A stretch of DNA of 23,066 nucleotides from Bacillota bacterium (lineage in GTDB: Bacteria > Bacillota > Clostridia > Christensenellales > UMGS416): positions 1 to 23,066 of the forward strand of contig JAEYPH010000024.1 in NCBI GenBank assembly GCA_023410875.1, given 5' to 3'. How positions within the stretch are numbered: the first letter of the stretch is position 1; each line of letters begins with the position of its first letter. Both the position numbers and the translations under genes were made by a program. This document shows, piece by piece, positions 15,426 to 22,924 of the stretch. Below the pieces are notes generated by a model. The model had not been told where the DNA came from and did not search any database. It saw nothing but the letters and a program-made list of their open reading frames with translations.

Positions 15426-16490
15426 ATGGGCAAGGAACTGCGCGTGGGCATCATCGGCTGCGGCTACATCTCCGCGGTCCATCTGGCCGGCTACGCCAAG
15501 TGCCCCGAAGTCAAGCTGGTCGCCTTCTGTGACATCATACCCGAGCGGGCCCAGGCCGCCTTTGAAAAGTATGGCGGCGAGGGGTCCCGCGTCTATACGG
15601 ACTACAAGGAAATGCTAGCCAAGGAATCGCTGGACGCCGTCAGCGTGTGCACCGAAAACAACATGCACGCTGTGATTACGATTGCGGCGCTGAACGCCGG
15701 CTTGCACGTGCTGTGCGAAAAGCCAATGGCCATCACCGGCGCCGATGCCGACGCCATGGTGGCGGCGGCCAAACAGAATGGCAAAAAGCTCTCCGTGGGT
15801 TATCATCTGCGCTTTTTGGACGATGCGCAGCTGTTGCGCCGCGAGGTCGTGAATGGTAAACTGGGCAAGGTCTATTACGCCGAGGCCACGACGCTGCGCC
15901 GCCGTGGCGTGCCCACTTGGGGCGTGTTCCTCAACAAAGAGAAGCAGGGCGGCGGCCCCCTCATCGACACCGGCACCCATATTCTGGATTCCACGCTGTG
16001 GTTGATGAACGACTACTCCCCCATCGTCAGCGCCGTGGGCCGCACCTATGACAACCTGATCGGCCGCGGCGGGTTCAACAACGGCGGCCATTGGGACATC
16101 GATTCCTTCGAGGTAGAGGATTCCGCCTTTGGCACGGTTACGCTGGCCAGCGGGGCCATGGTCGTCGTAAAGGCCACATGGGCTGTGAACATCAGCGACA
16201 TGAACGTGAACGAAGTGCTGCTGTGCGGCGACGCCGCCGGTGCCTCGCTGCGCAACGGCAAGCTCACGATGAATGGCGAAAGCAACGACCGCCTATGGCA
16301 GTATGTGCCGGAGGCCTCGGGCCAGGAATCCCTCTCCCCCTATGACAAGGAGATCAAGGCTTGGGTGGAAGCGATCCTCAACGATACGGATCCGGTGGTC
16401 CTCCCCGAAGAGGCGGCTCACGTCGTCAAGGTGCTGGAAGCCATCTATACTTCGGCCCGGACGGGCAAGCCATATCACGCCGGGCAGTGA
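15426..16490 (+). CDS. Gfo/Idh/MocA-family oxidoreductase
   Basis: Predicted NAD(P)-dependent sugar dehydrogenase, 354 aa. The Rossmann motif is GIIGCGYI (8-15), the catalytic lysine is in CEKP (97-100), and the Asp-x3-His pair is intact in IDTGTHILD (Asp181, His185). This differs from the other Gfo/Idh protein in the window, which has lost the histidine. The ATG at 15426 has GGAGG (15414-15418) seven bases upstream. It is followed 25 bases later by a TIM-barrel isomerase and preceded by the transporter genes, so it very likely acts on the imported sugar. In several gut bacteria similar Gfo/Idh plus TIM-barrel pairs oxidise C3 of glycosides and then split them; that role here is inference from context. 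Confidence 0.9.
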   Translation: MGKELRVGIIGCGYISAVHLAGYAKCPEVKLVAFCDIIPERAQAAFEKYGGEGSRVYTDYKEMLAKESLDAVSVCTENNMHAVITIAALNAGLHVLCEKPMAITGADADAMVAAAKQNGKKLSVGYHLRFLDDAQLLRREVVNGKLGKVYYAEATTLRRRGVPTWGVFLNKEKQGGGPLIDTGTHILDSTLWLMNDYSPIVSAVGRTYDNLIGRGGFNNGGHWDIDSFEVEDSAFGTVTLASGAMVVVKATWAVNISDMNVNEVLLCGDAAGASLRNGKLTMNGESNDRLWQYVPEASGQESLSPYDKEIKAWVEAILNDTDPVVLPEEAAHVVKVLEAIYTSARTGKPYHAGQ

Positions 16491-16515
16491 CCCGACGGGC
16501 GAAAGGAGACGCACG

Positions 16516-17319
16516 ATGAACATCGGCATGATCACCTGCACCTACTTTATGCGCATCTACAACTACCAGCAGCCAGAACCCTTCAACTGGGGAGAGATGG
16601 AGAACAAGTACCGCAAGGAATTCTCCCGCGAGGATTTCCTGCAGTTGGCCCGTGAGATCCGTACCATTGGCTTTAACAGCCTGGAGATCTGGGCGCCCAT
16701 GTTCTCCTTCGAGGTCTATTCGCTGGATGAAGGCCGGCAGATGGCAGAAGGCCTCAAGGCTCTGGGCTATCAGTCCCTGGTCTACTGCATCGGCGGTTGG
16801 GGCGCCGCCGACCTGCCCAGAATCGAGAAGGCCTATGCGTTCGCCCAAGCCATGGGCTGCAAGGTCGTCACCGGCTGCATCCGCCTGGCGGATGTGGACG
16901 TGGTGCTGCCGGAGATCGAGCGCTGCGGCCTCAAGTATGGCCTGCTCTACGCCATCGAGAACCACCCGGAGCCCAGCATAGAGCGCCCCGAGGACGTGGA
17001 TCGCCTGACGAGACCCTACAAGACCATCGGCGCCAACCTGGACACCGGCATCTACAACATGATGGGTTATGACGTTTTGGCCGCCGCCGATCTGTTGAAG
17101 GACAAGGTGTATCACGTGCATTTCAAGGATTCTCCCCGCGGAGGTTCCGGCTGTCTGCCGTTGGGCGACGCCGACACTCCCTGCGCGGCGCTGCTGCACA
17201 AGTTCCGTGAATGGAACTATCCCTATATGGTTTCTGTCGAGTATGAGTTCCCGACCGACCCTGAGCCCGGTCTATATAAATCACTGGGCTACATCAACGG
17301 CGCGTTGGCTTGCGACTAA
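16516..17319 (+). CDS. TIM-barrel sugar isomerase/epimerase
   Basis: A 267-aa protein of the xylose-isomerase-like TIM-barrel superfamily (AP endonuclease 2 type; IolE/hydroxypyruvate isomerase relatives). The expected metal-binding residues are visible: Glu148 in AIENHPEP, Asp176 in ANLDTGIYN, His202 in HVHFKDS and Glu242 in SVEYEF. Members isomerise or epimerise keto sugars, dehydrate keto-inositols, or cleave keto-glycosides by beta-elimination. AAAGGAGA (16502-16508) is well placed for the ATG at 16516. It is the last gene of the transport operon and ends just before a strong terminator. It most likely takes the product of the adjacent Gfo/Idh dehydrogenase. The exact reaction cannot be told. 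Confidence 0.85.
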   Translation: MNIGMITCTYFMRIYNYQQPEPFNWGEMENKYRKEFSREDFLQLAREIRTIGFNSLEIWAPMFSFEVYSLDEGRQMAEGLKALGYQSLVYCIGGWGAADLPRIEKAYAFAQAMGCKVVTGCIRLADVDVVLPEIERCGLKYGLLYAIENHPEPSIERPEDVDRLTRPYKTIGANLDTGIYNMMGYDVLAAADLLKDKVYHVHFKDSPRGGSGCLPLGDADTPCAALLHKFREWNYPYMVSVEYEFPTDPEPGLYKSLGYINGALACD

Positions 17320-17333
17320 TCAACTTTTTGAGC

Positions 17334-17366
17334 GGGGCGACAATGGATGTCGCCCCACTCCTTTTT
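17334..17366 (+). terminator. Terminator of the sugar-transport operon
   Basis: GGGGCGACA (17334-17342) and TGTCGCCCC (17348-17356) form a 9-bp perfect stem with a 5-base loop, followed by ACTCCTTTTT. It closes the operon beginning at 11760. Confidence 0.9.
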
Positions 17367-17401
17367 CCGGCACTTCTTTGCCAACCTTTACCATTGTGCG
17401 T

Positions 17402-17431
17402 TTGTAGGACCTGCTCATTGTGCTATATAAT
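17402..17431 (+). promoter_or_regulatory. Likely promoter of the SDR gene
   Basis: TATAAT (17426-17431) is a perfect -10 box. The best -35 at the right distance is TTGTAG (17402-17407), 18 bases away, which is only half-consensus. Confidence 0.55.
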
Positions 17432-17466
17432 GTATTGCATAACGTTCTGGCAAACGGAGAGAAGAC

Positions 17467-18669
17467 ATGCTGATTCAAGGCGCGAAAGTTCACGAAAAGA
17501 GTCTGGCGAATACGACCGTGCTGCTGACCGGCGGAGGCGGCGGAATTGGCTATGAGGCAGCCAAGGCCCTGGCCTGGATGGGCGCCAATGTCGTGATTGC
17601 GGAGGTTGATCGCCAAAAAGGCCAGGCCGCAGAGCGACAGATCAATGAACTGCTCAAATCCAACCGGGTACTGTTTTACCCCATAGACCTGGCCGATCAG
17701 CAGCAGATCGAGGCGCTTCATTCCTTTCTGAAAAGCAGATACGGCTTTGTGGATGTCATCTTCAACAACGCGACGATAACGCCCCTGGGGGCCATCGGCG
17801 ATGTGAGCATCGCTGACTGGGATCGCAGTTATGCCGTCAACCTCCGCGCGCCTGTACTGTTGACCCAGGCATTTCTGCCGGACATGCTCAAGGAGAACCG
17901 TGGAACCATCATCTTCGTGCCATCCTCCGGCTTAGCGCCCTACATGGGGGCCTATGAGGTGTTCAAGACGGCGCAGGTGGAGTTGTGCAACACGTTGGCA
18001 GGCGAGTTGGCAAGCACCAACATCCGCGTGTTCTCCATAGGCCCCGGTCTCGTGAAGACAGACACGGCGATGAGAGGCATCGAAAAGGTCTCCGCATTGA
18101 TGGGTCTGTGCACCGATGAGTTCTATGCCTTGAATCAGCGACACATGCTGGACGCGGAGCACGCCGGTACAGGCTTCGCCCTATCCGTCTTGTTTGCCCA
18201 GCGATACAACGGTCAGGAGGTCAGCTCCATCCAGGCGCTGATCGACGCCGGTGTGATGGACCGGCCGCAAGACGACGCGGCGAATGCACCCCCTCCAGAA
18301 ATGACGCCCGGCCTGGACCTGGAAGGGCGCATTGCAAGCGTCGTGCAAACCTATGACGAGCAGTACGATGGCTGGATGCGGCGCAACGTATTCGAGCGCC
18401 AATGGGTTTTGCGAGACTTTAAAAAGGAGGTCAACCGCTCTGCCGATCAATTCCAGGCTGAGCTCAAAAGGACGCTGGAGATGATACGGCAAGGGGATCT
18501 GGCTTCCCTGAGGAATGAGAAAGCTCTCTTCGCACAGTTGCAGAAGTATTACCGGCATCAGCATAAGCTGATGCTCGGCTACGAACGGGACGCCAAAAAG
18601 CGCGAGGAGAACTCCCGCATTCTACTGGGATGGGTTGAGGAACTACAAGGCATACTCGACGCGCTGTGA
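17467..18669 (+). CDS. Short-chain dehydrogenase with C-terminal helical extension
   Basis: A classical SDR for the first 265 or so residues: the NAD(P)-binding turn TGGGGGIG (21-28), NNAT (100-103), catalytic Ser near 153-154, Tyr163 and Lys167 in AYEVFK, and the IGPGLVKTD loop (191-199). Ordinary SDRs end near residue 250. This one continues to 400 aa, through a Pro-rich link (about 270-282), into a charged region that looks helical and coiled-coil (about 285-400, for example EELQGILDAL at the end). It is therefore a fused or extended SDR whose substrate is unknown. The extension could give oligomerisation or a protein partner. It is transcribed alone, from its own -10 box, and faces a shared terminator at 18698. 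The ATG at 17467 follows GGAGA. Confidence 0.85.
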   Translation: MLIQGAKVHEKSLANTTVLLTGGGGGIGYEAAKALAWMGANVVIAEVDRQKGQAAERQINELLKSNRVLFYPIDLADQQQIEALHSFLKSRYGFVDVIFNNATITPLGAIGDVSIADWDRSYAVNLRAPVLLTQAFLPDMLKENRGTIIFVPSSGLAPYMGAYEVFKTAQVELCNTLAGELASTNIRVFSIGPGLVKTDTAMRGIEKVSALMGLCTDEFYALNQRHMLDAEHAGTGFALSVLFAQRYNGQEVSSIQALIDAGVMDRPQDDAANAPPPEMTPGLDLEGRIASVVQTYDEQYDGWMRRNVFERQWVLRDFKKEVNRSADQFQAELKRTLEMIRQGDLASLRNEKALFAQLQKYYRHQHKLMLGYERDAKKREENSRILLGWVEELQGILDAL

Positions 18670-18697
18670 TAAAACAGTTTTAAAAGCGAAAGCAAAC

Positions 18698-18729
18698 GAA
18701 GCGCCGGACAGCTCTGCTGCCGGCGCTTC
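18698..18729. terminator. Bidirectional terminator between two convergent genes
   Basis: GAAGCGCCGG (18698-18707) and CCGGCGCTTC (18720-18729) form a perfect 10-bp stem around a 12-base loop that can itself pair CAG/CTG. T-rich tracts follow on the minus-strand side. It serves the SDR gene and the convergent zinc-ribbon gene. Confidence 0.85.
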
Positions 18730-18745
18730 CGAAAAATGACGCCTA

Positions 18746-20128
18746 TTAATTGCTTAGTGGCAGGATGCCCAGCTTCTGGCCCAGTTCGCAATCCAGCACA
18801 TAACACTCTCCCAGCGTGTATTCGCCGGTGCCGTAGATGTAGCCGATCCACTGGTCTTTGGTCAGATACTTCACAGTGGCGTTAAAGCCATCGCCGTTGA
18901 ACTGCATGGGCAGGTTTGTTGTCTCGATGAGGAAGTATTCGCCGGTTCCGGGCCAAGCCTCCACCGCCACCTGGGCGTGCCCGGGCGGGAAGATCAGCAT
19001 AACGTGCATGCCGGCCGATTGCAGCGCCGACGCCATGAGCAGCGAGGTCTCGATACAGATACCGCTTTGACTTCTGAGCACTTCGTCGGGCAGCATCACG
19101 CGCTGGTGCACATCGCTGCTGATGGAGAACGCCGCGTTGTTGTAGCGCACCTGTTCGATGTCGCTGATGGCGCCTTGAAGCGCGATGATCTGCACCCACG
19201 TGTTGTCCGTCTTGTCCTCAAATCCGTAATCCTGATACCCGACGATAGACTGTATCTTGCCGTCGGTCAGATAGCTCAAATAGTCCACGGCGTCGCGCTT
19301 GAGCTTGAGCACGCCCGGCGAGTCCGGCGTCATCCACGCCAGTATGTTGTCGTTGTTGCTGTCCTTGAGCTCTTCGGTCCACCACACGACGTCATACTTG
19401 CTCATGATGCGGATGTTCTTGGAATCCTGCACATAGGCCTTTCCCGTATCGACATCGGTCACCGAGAGGACCAGTTGGCCATCCTTCTCGGAGTTCAGGT
19501 TGAGTTCGCCCGTCAGCAGCGGGGGGTGTATCTGTATCTTGGTGATCTGCGGGGTCAACGTGAGCTTTTGCTCATAGGGCTGGGTGAAGCCAGGCACCTC
19601 CACCTTCACGAGCACTTCCCTCTCGCCGCTCTCTATGCTGGCGGTCAGCGCGACCAGAGAATCCAGAGAGCGATAAAGGGATGGGAACACCTGTTCTGTC
19701 ACCTTATATTCGATCTCCGGCACGGCTTCCTTGGTATAGGAATAGGATACGGCTGGCAGTTCCTTCTGGTTGAACACCAACAGCTTGAACGCCAGTGCTC
19801 CTACGCCTGCCACCAGAAGCAGGCCCACGACGATTGCGATGGGCACGATGGCTCCGGACTTGCGGGGGCGTGGCGCTGGTGACGCTGGGACCCACGGCTG
19901 CACGATGGGCGGCTGAGGCGGCGGGTTGGGCCGGGTTACCTGCTGGGGTCCCATTTGCTGGGGCATTGTGTTTTGCTGCGGCGGATATGGTTGGGCAGGC
20001 TGGTTGAACAGGGGGTTGGTCTGCGCCTGCGGGGCTGGAGCGGCTTCCTGCTCTACCGGCGTGCCGCACTTGGTGCAGAAGCGGCTGTTTTCCGGTACTT
20101 CGGCGTGGCAATTCTTGCAAATGCTCAT
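18746..20128 (-). CDS. Membrane zinc-ribbon protein with transglutaminase-like domain
   Basis: A 460-aa membrane protein with an unusual domain order. A cytoplasmic zinc ribbon (Cys4, Cys7, Cys18, Cys21) is followed by a Pro/Gln-rich flexible linker (about 28-90). One transmembrane helix (92-118) leads to a large outside region. The last third looks like a transglutaminase-like papain-fold domain: Cys358 in SQSGICIETSLLMASAL, His384 in PPGHAQVAVEAW and an acidic residue in YFLIETT (Glu402). This gives a Cys-His-Glu set in place of the usual Cys-His-Asp. The reaction could be peptide cleavage or crosslinking at the cell surface; the substrate is unknown. GGAGG overlaps the stop of the lipoprotein gene and starts this one nine bases later, so both are co-translated. 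Confidence 0.82.
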   Translation of the reverse strand: MSICKNCHAEVPENSRFCTKCGTPVEQEAAPAPQAQTNPLFNQPAQPYPPQQNTMPQQMGPQQVTRPNPPPQPPIVQPWVPASPAPRPRKSGAIVPIAIVVGLLLVAGVGALAFKLLVFNQKELPAVSYSYTKEAVPEIEYKVTEQVFPSLYRSLDSLVALTASIESGEREVLVKVEVPGFTQPYEQKLTLTPQITKIQIHPPLLTGELNLNSEKDGQLVLSVTDVDTGKAYVQDSKNIRIMSKYDVVWWTEELKDSNNDNILAWMTPDSPGVLKLKRDAVDYLSYLTDGKIQSIVGYQDYGFEDKTDNTWVQIIALQGAISDIEQVRYNNAAFSISSDVHQRVMLPDEVLRSQSGICIETSLLMASALQSAGMHVMLIFPPGHAQVAVEAWPGTGEYFLIETTNLPMQFNGDGFNATVKYLTKDQWIGYIYGTGEYTLGECYVLDCELGQKLGILPLSN

Positions 20129-20137
20129 GATGGCCTC

Positions 20138-21010
20138 CTATCTCCCCACTGCTTTGAGCAGGGCGCCTGTGTTGGAATCCAGTTCGTTGCGAAGCGTTGC
20201 CACGCGGCCATCAAGGCGCTTGATAACTTGGGCGAACTGAAGATTGAAATCGTCGGTCAGATTGCGATCGCACTCCTCGATCATGATGCTCAGGCGCTGA
20301 ATGCGATACACGGAGGATGCCAGGCGCAGCGGGTCTCCCATCTGCACCGCTACGGAGAAGTCCTGGCAGAACGCCTGGAACTCATCGATGTGGGTCCTGA
20401 GCCTGTCGTGAGAATCCTTCATGAAGGGCGGGCACTCGACCTCGGCCAGCCCCTTTTGTGCCTGGGACGTTACCTGGGAGAGCTGCCCGGCGTACAGCGC
20501 GTAGTCCTGCATGCCTGTGGTGCTCTCGGCGCCGGAAAACTCGGTAAAGGGTTCCAGCGCTTCCTCCATGGCGAAGTAATAATCGAAGATCGTCTTCATA
20601 TCGTTGCCGGCATCCTTAAGCTCTGCAAAATAGGTCTTTACAGCGGCTATCGTCGCGTCGTAGGAATCCTCATCCGCGGCCGTCAGCTCATCGACCTTGG
20701 CAGCCAGAGCGTCGATCTGCTCTATTTGGGCGTTCAGTTGGTTGTATTTTTCTTTGACTTCCTCGGGGTCATCGTCCGGCGGCCTGTCGCTTTCATTGCC
20801 GGTTTTTTTATAAACGTCATATTGCTTCTCATAAGCCGCGGATTCATCCAGTTGCCATTGGGCAATGCTGATGATTTGCGCACTGTTCTGGGCAGAAGCA
20901 TCCACGCTTTGCGCCACCGCCTCCAGGCTGTCCGCCAAACCCGCTTGAGGGCTTGAACAGCCTGTGAGAAGGAGCGCGACGATCAGGAATGTCCCAAGTA
21001 TGCGATTCAT
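20138..21010 (-). CDS. Helical lipoprotein, partner of the zinc-ribbon protein
   Basis: A 290-aa secreted lipoprotein with no family I can name. The signal peptide ends at lipobox LTGC (Cys18). The rest is charged and almost all predicted helix; residues about 85-130 (EEVKEKYNQLNAQIEQID and following) look like a coiled coil. Several Tyr, Phe and Met residues line the later helices. The ATG at 21010 has GGAGG (21018-21022) seven bases upstream; an earlier in-frame start (21085) would place 25 residues before the signal peptide. It is the first gene of a two-gene operon, nine bases before the transglutaminase-like membrane protein, suggesting a surface partner, substrate or inhibitor of that enzyme. 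Function unknown. Confidence 0.75.
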   Translation of the reverse strand: MNRILGTFLIVALLLTGCSSPQAGLADSLEAVAQSVDASAQNSAQIISIAQWQLDESAAYEKQYDVYKKTGNESDRPPDDDPEEVKEKYNQLNAQIEQIDALAAKVDELTAADEDSYDATIAAVKTYFAELKDAGNDMKTIFDYYFAMEEALEPFTEFSGAESTTGMQDYALYAGQLSQVTSQAQKGLAEVECPPFMKDSHDRLRTHIDEFQAFCQDFSVAVQMGDPLRLASSVYRIQRLSIMIEECDRNLTDDFNLQFAQVIKRLDGRVATLRNELDSNTGALLKAVGR

Positions 21011-21115
21011 GATCACACCTCCATGTTTAATAAATAGTACGATGAAAGCATCCCCGCTGCAGGAAAATGAAAAGAGAAGATTCAAGTCCCAGCAGCCAGC
21101 AATATCCCCTATATT

Positions 21116-21145
21116 ATGATATTACATAAATACCAAAGTTTTCAA
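21116..21145 (-). promoter_or_regulatory. Likely promoter of the lipoprotein/transglutaminase operon
   Basis: On the minus strand, TTGAAA (21140-21145) and TATCAT (21116-21121) are 18 bases apart. The leader would be about 100 bases. An inverted repeat overlaps the -35 box. Confidence 0.55.
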
Positions 21146-21150
21146 CTTTG
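21134..21150. promoter_or_regulatory. Inverted repeat over the -35 box, possible operator
   Basis: CAAAGTT (21134-21140) and AACTTTG (21144-21150) are perfect inverted copies three bases apart, covering the predicted -35. This is a plausible repressor site, though a chance palindrome in AT-rich DNA is possible. Confidence 0.35.
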
Positions 21151-21208
21151 TTTCTGTTATATTCGTCACAAAATCAACGAAATTGATCGTTTTTATTTTG
21201 CTGGTTAA

Positions 21209-21240
21209 CCTGCGCAGAATACCGCTAGAGGGTGCGCAGG
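21209..21240. other. Hairpin in the rluD-lipoprotein gap
   Basis: CCTGCGCA (21209-21216) and TGCGCAGG (21233-21240) form a perfect 8-bp stem with a 16-base loop. There is no T run on either side, so it is not a clear terminator, although rluD needs one somewhere here. Confidence 0.4.
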
Positions 21241-21320
21241 CCCGGGAGAAAAAGCTCGCCATTTGTCGGTCGGCGCTTTGGTTCTGAAATGGCCGAAAAA
21301 TGGATAGGATGATTCCGGTG

Positions 21321-21449
21321 ATGAAAATGACGCAATATGATACGAAGATCGCCACGCTGTGCAAGCTGCTGCGCTATCAGCAGGATAGCTCCACGCGCCT
21401 GGCGATGCTACGGTTGCTCAGCCGCCTGGTGAATCCGGTGAAGCGATGA
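21321..21449 (+). CDS. Possible small basic protein (42 aa) abutting rluD
   Basis: An open frame of 42 codons (46 if the ATG at 21309 is used) ending exactly one base before the rluD stop on the other strand. About four in five codons end in G or C (CTG, CGC, ACG, CAG, GCC), matching the real genes around it even though the DNA just upstream is AT-rich. The product would be basic and helical, with many Leu and Arg (for example LAMLRLLSRLVNPVKR at the C-terminus). The ribosome binding site is poor (AGGAT at 21306-21310, ten bases from the ATG), and the promoter is unclear (TTGATC, 17 bases, TAACCT). I recognise no family. It could still be chance. Confidence 0.4.
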   Translation: MKMTQYDTKIATLCKLLRYQQDSSTRLAMLRLLSRLVNPVKR

Positions 21450-22379
21450 CTAGTTGTCCCCTCTCTTGCGGCGGCGCAGAACCGTGAGCACCCGCTGAAA
21501 ATCCTCGGGCAGCGGGGCCTCGAAGGACATTGGCTGGCCACTGATGGGATGCACGAAGCTTAAGCGCACCGCGTGCAACAGCTGGCCTTCCAGCGAGAAG
21601 CGCTGGTGACGGTAACCATATACCGGGTCTCCGAGGACCGGGTGGCCAATGTGCTTCATGTGTACGCGAATTTGATGGGTCCGTCCGGTTTCCAGCGCGC
21701 ACTCCACCAGCGTGCAGTCTCCAAAGCGCTCCAGAACGCGATAGCGTGTGGCGGCGGCGCGGCCGCCTTCGGTCACGGCGATCTTTTTGCGGTCCGTGCG
21801 GCTGCGGCCCAGCGCTGCCTCCACCCTGCCCTGTTCGCCGGCCACATTCCCCTCCACCAGCGCCAGATAGATGCGCTGGGCGGACTTTTCTGCGATCTGC
21901 GCGCTCAGAGACAAGTGGGCGGCATCAGTCTTTGCCACCACCAGCAGGCCGGTGGTGTCCTTGTCCAGCCGATGCACGATTCCGGGCTTGATCTCGCCGG
22001 CGATGCCGCTCAGGTCGTCGCAATGGTGCAGCAATGCGTTGACCAGCGTGCCGGTCTCGTTGCCCGCGGCCGGGTGCACGACCAGGCCGCGGCGCTTGTT
22101 GATGACCATCAGCGCCTCGTCCTCATAGACGATGTCCAGAGGAATGTCCTCGGGCAATGCGGCAATCTCCCTGAGCTCCGGCACCAGCAGCTCCACGGCG
22201 TCGCCGGCGGCCAGACGGCTGCCGGCCTTGGCCGGGCGACCATTGACACGGACGTTGCCCTCGTCGATCAATCCCTTGATGCGCGAACGGGTGAATTGCA
22301 CAAAATGCGCCGCCAGAAACACATCCAGCCGCGCGCCCTCGTCCTGTGGGCCGGCTTCAGCTCTCAGGCTGCTCTGCAT
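21450..22379 (-). CDS. rluD: RluD-family 23S rRNA pseudouridine synthase
   Basis: Changes uridines to pseudouridine, most likely in large-subunit rRNA; 309 aa, normal for the family. An N-terminal S4 RNA-binding domain (about 16-62, with ARLDVFL and LIDEGNVRVNGRPAK) precedes the catalytic domain. The catalytic Asp139 lies in IVHRLDKDTTGLLV, and ETGRTHQIRVHM is the second conserved motif. The chosen ATG at 22379 lies inside the end of lspA (23-base overlap). It has no good ribosome binding site, so it is probably translated by coupling to lspA. The lspA-rluD order is usual in Bacillota. The exact target uridines cannot be told, because RluA, RluC and RluD relatives look alike. Confidence 0.93.
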   Translation of the reverse strand: MQSSLRAEAGPQDEGARLDVFLAAHFVQFTRSRIKGLIDEGNVRVNGRPAKAGSRLAAGDAVELLVPELREIAALPEDIPLDIVYEDEALMVINKRRGLVVHPAAGNETGTLVNALLHHCDDLSGIAGEIKPGIVHRLDKDTTGLLVVAKTDAAHLSLSAQIAEKSAQRIYLALVEGNVAGEQGRVEAALGRSRTDRKKIAVTEGGRAAATRYRVLERFGDCTLVECALETGRTHQIRVHMKHIGHPVLGDPVYGYRHQRFSLEGQLLHAVRLSFVHPISGQPMSFEAPLPEDFQRVLTVLRRRKRGDN

Positions 22380-22866
22380 CGGTAGAAACTGCCGGGGCGG
22401 GCTCCAGGCTCTTCGCATATTTTTCATGTATAAAAAGAATATATACACACATCAGTGTCGCGCCTACCGTCACGAAGGAGTCGGCCACGTTGAAGATCGC
22501 GAAGTTGATCAGCTTTACATAGATGAAGTCCGTTACGCTGGCCAGCAAAAGCCTGTCCAGCATATTGCCGATGGCGCCGCCCATGATCATGCCCAGCGAA
22601 ATCAGCTCCATGCGGTGGAAGGGCAGCTTGCGCCGGCGCAAATAGATCGCGATGCCCACGACCGCCGCCAGGCTGGCTATGATAAAGAACCAGCGCATGC
22701 CGCTGAGCATGCCGAAGGCCGCTCCGGTGTTCTCCACATAGGTCAAATGGAGAACGTTATCAATGAGCGGAACATCGCCGATGGGTTTGAGCTGCAACTC
22801 CACCAAACGCTTGGTCAGCTGGTCCAGCGACACCGCAAACAGCGCGATCAGGTATACCCAAAGCAT
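22357..22866 (-). CDS. lspA: Lipoprotein signal peptidase II
   Basis: An integral membrane aspartyl protease that removes the signal peptide of prolipoproteins after lipid attachment. It would process the lipoproteins encoded elsewhere in this window. The 169-aa protein has four hydrophobic segments. The family motifs are all present: DQLTK (15-19), NTGAAFG (46-52), the catalytic Asp104 in GNMLDR and Asp129 in FNVADS. I chose ATG 22866 because GGGGG lies about six bases upstream and the first membrane segment then begins at once; a start at 22917 would add 17 residues. The C-terminal tail (AEQPES) is slightly longer than usual. A good promoter sits 30 bases upstream. Confidence 0.95.
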   Translation of the reverse strand: MLWVYLIALFAVSLDQLTKRLVELQLKPIGDVPLIDNVLHLTYVENTGAAFGMLSGMRWFFIIASLAAVVGIAIYLRRRKLPFHRMELISLGMIMGGAIGNMLDRLLLASVTDFIYVKLINFAIFNVADSFVTVGATLMCVYILFIHEKYAKSLEPAPAVSTDAEQPES

Positions 22867-22895
22867 ACAATACCCCCAGAACACGTATCCTTGAT

Positions 22896-22924
22896 ATGAT
22901 AGCACACCGACGTCCACTTTCCAA
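22896..22924 (-). promoter_or_regulatory. Promoter of lspA-rluD
   Basis: On the minus strand, TTGGAA (22919-22924) and TATCAT (22896-22901) are exactly 17 bases apart, with a start near 22889 and a leader of about 25 bases. The -10 box is the same as the one proposed for the lipoprotein operon at 21116. Confidence 0.7.

Noticed and set aside
21122..21364. 80-codon minus-strand frame with a hydrophobic start
   Set aside because: It has a GTG start without a ribosome binding site, AT-rich codons unlike the neighbours, and overlaps the lipoprotein promoter.
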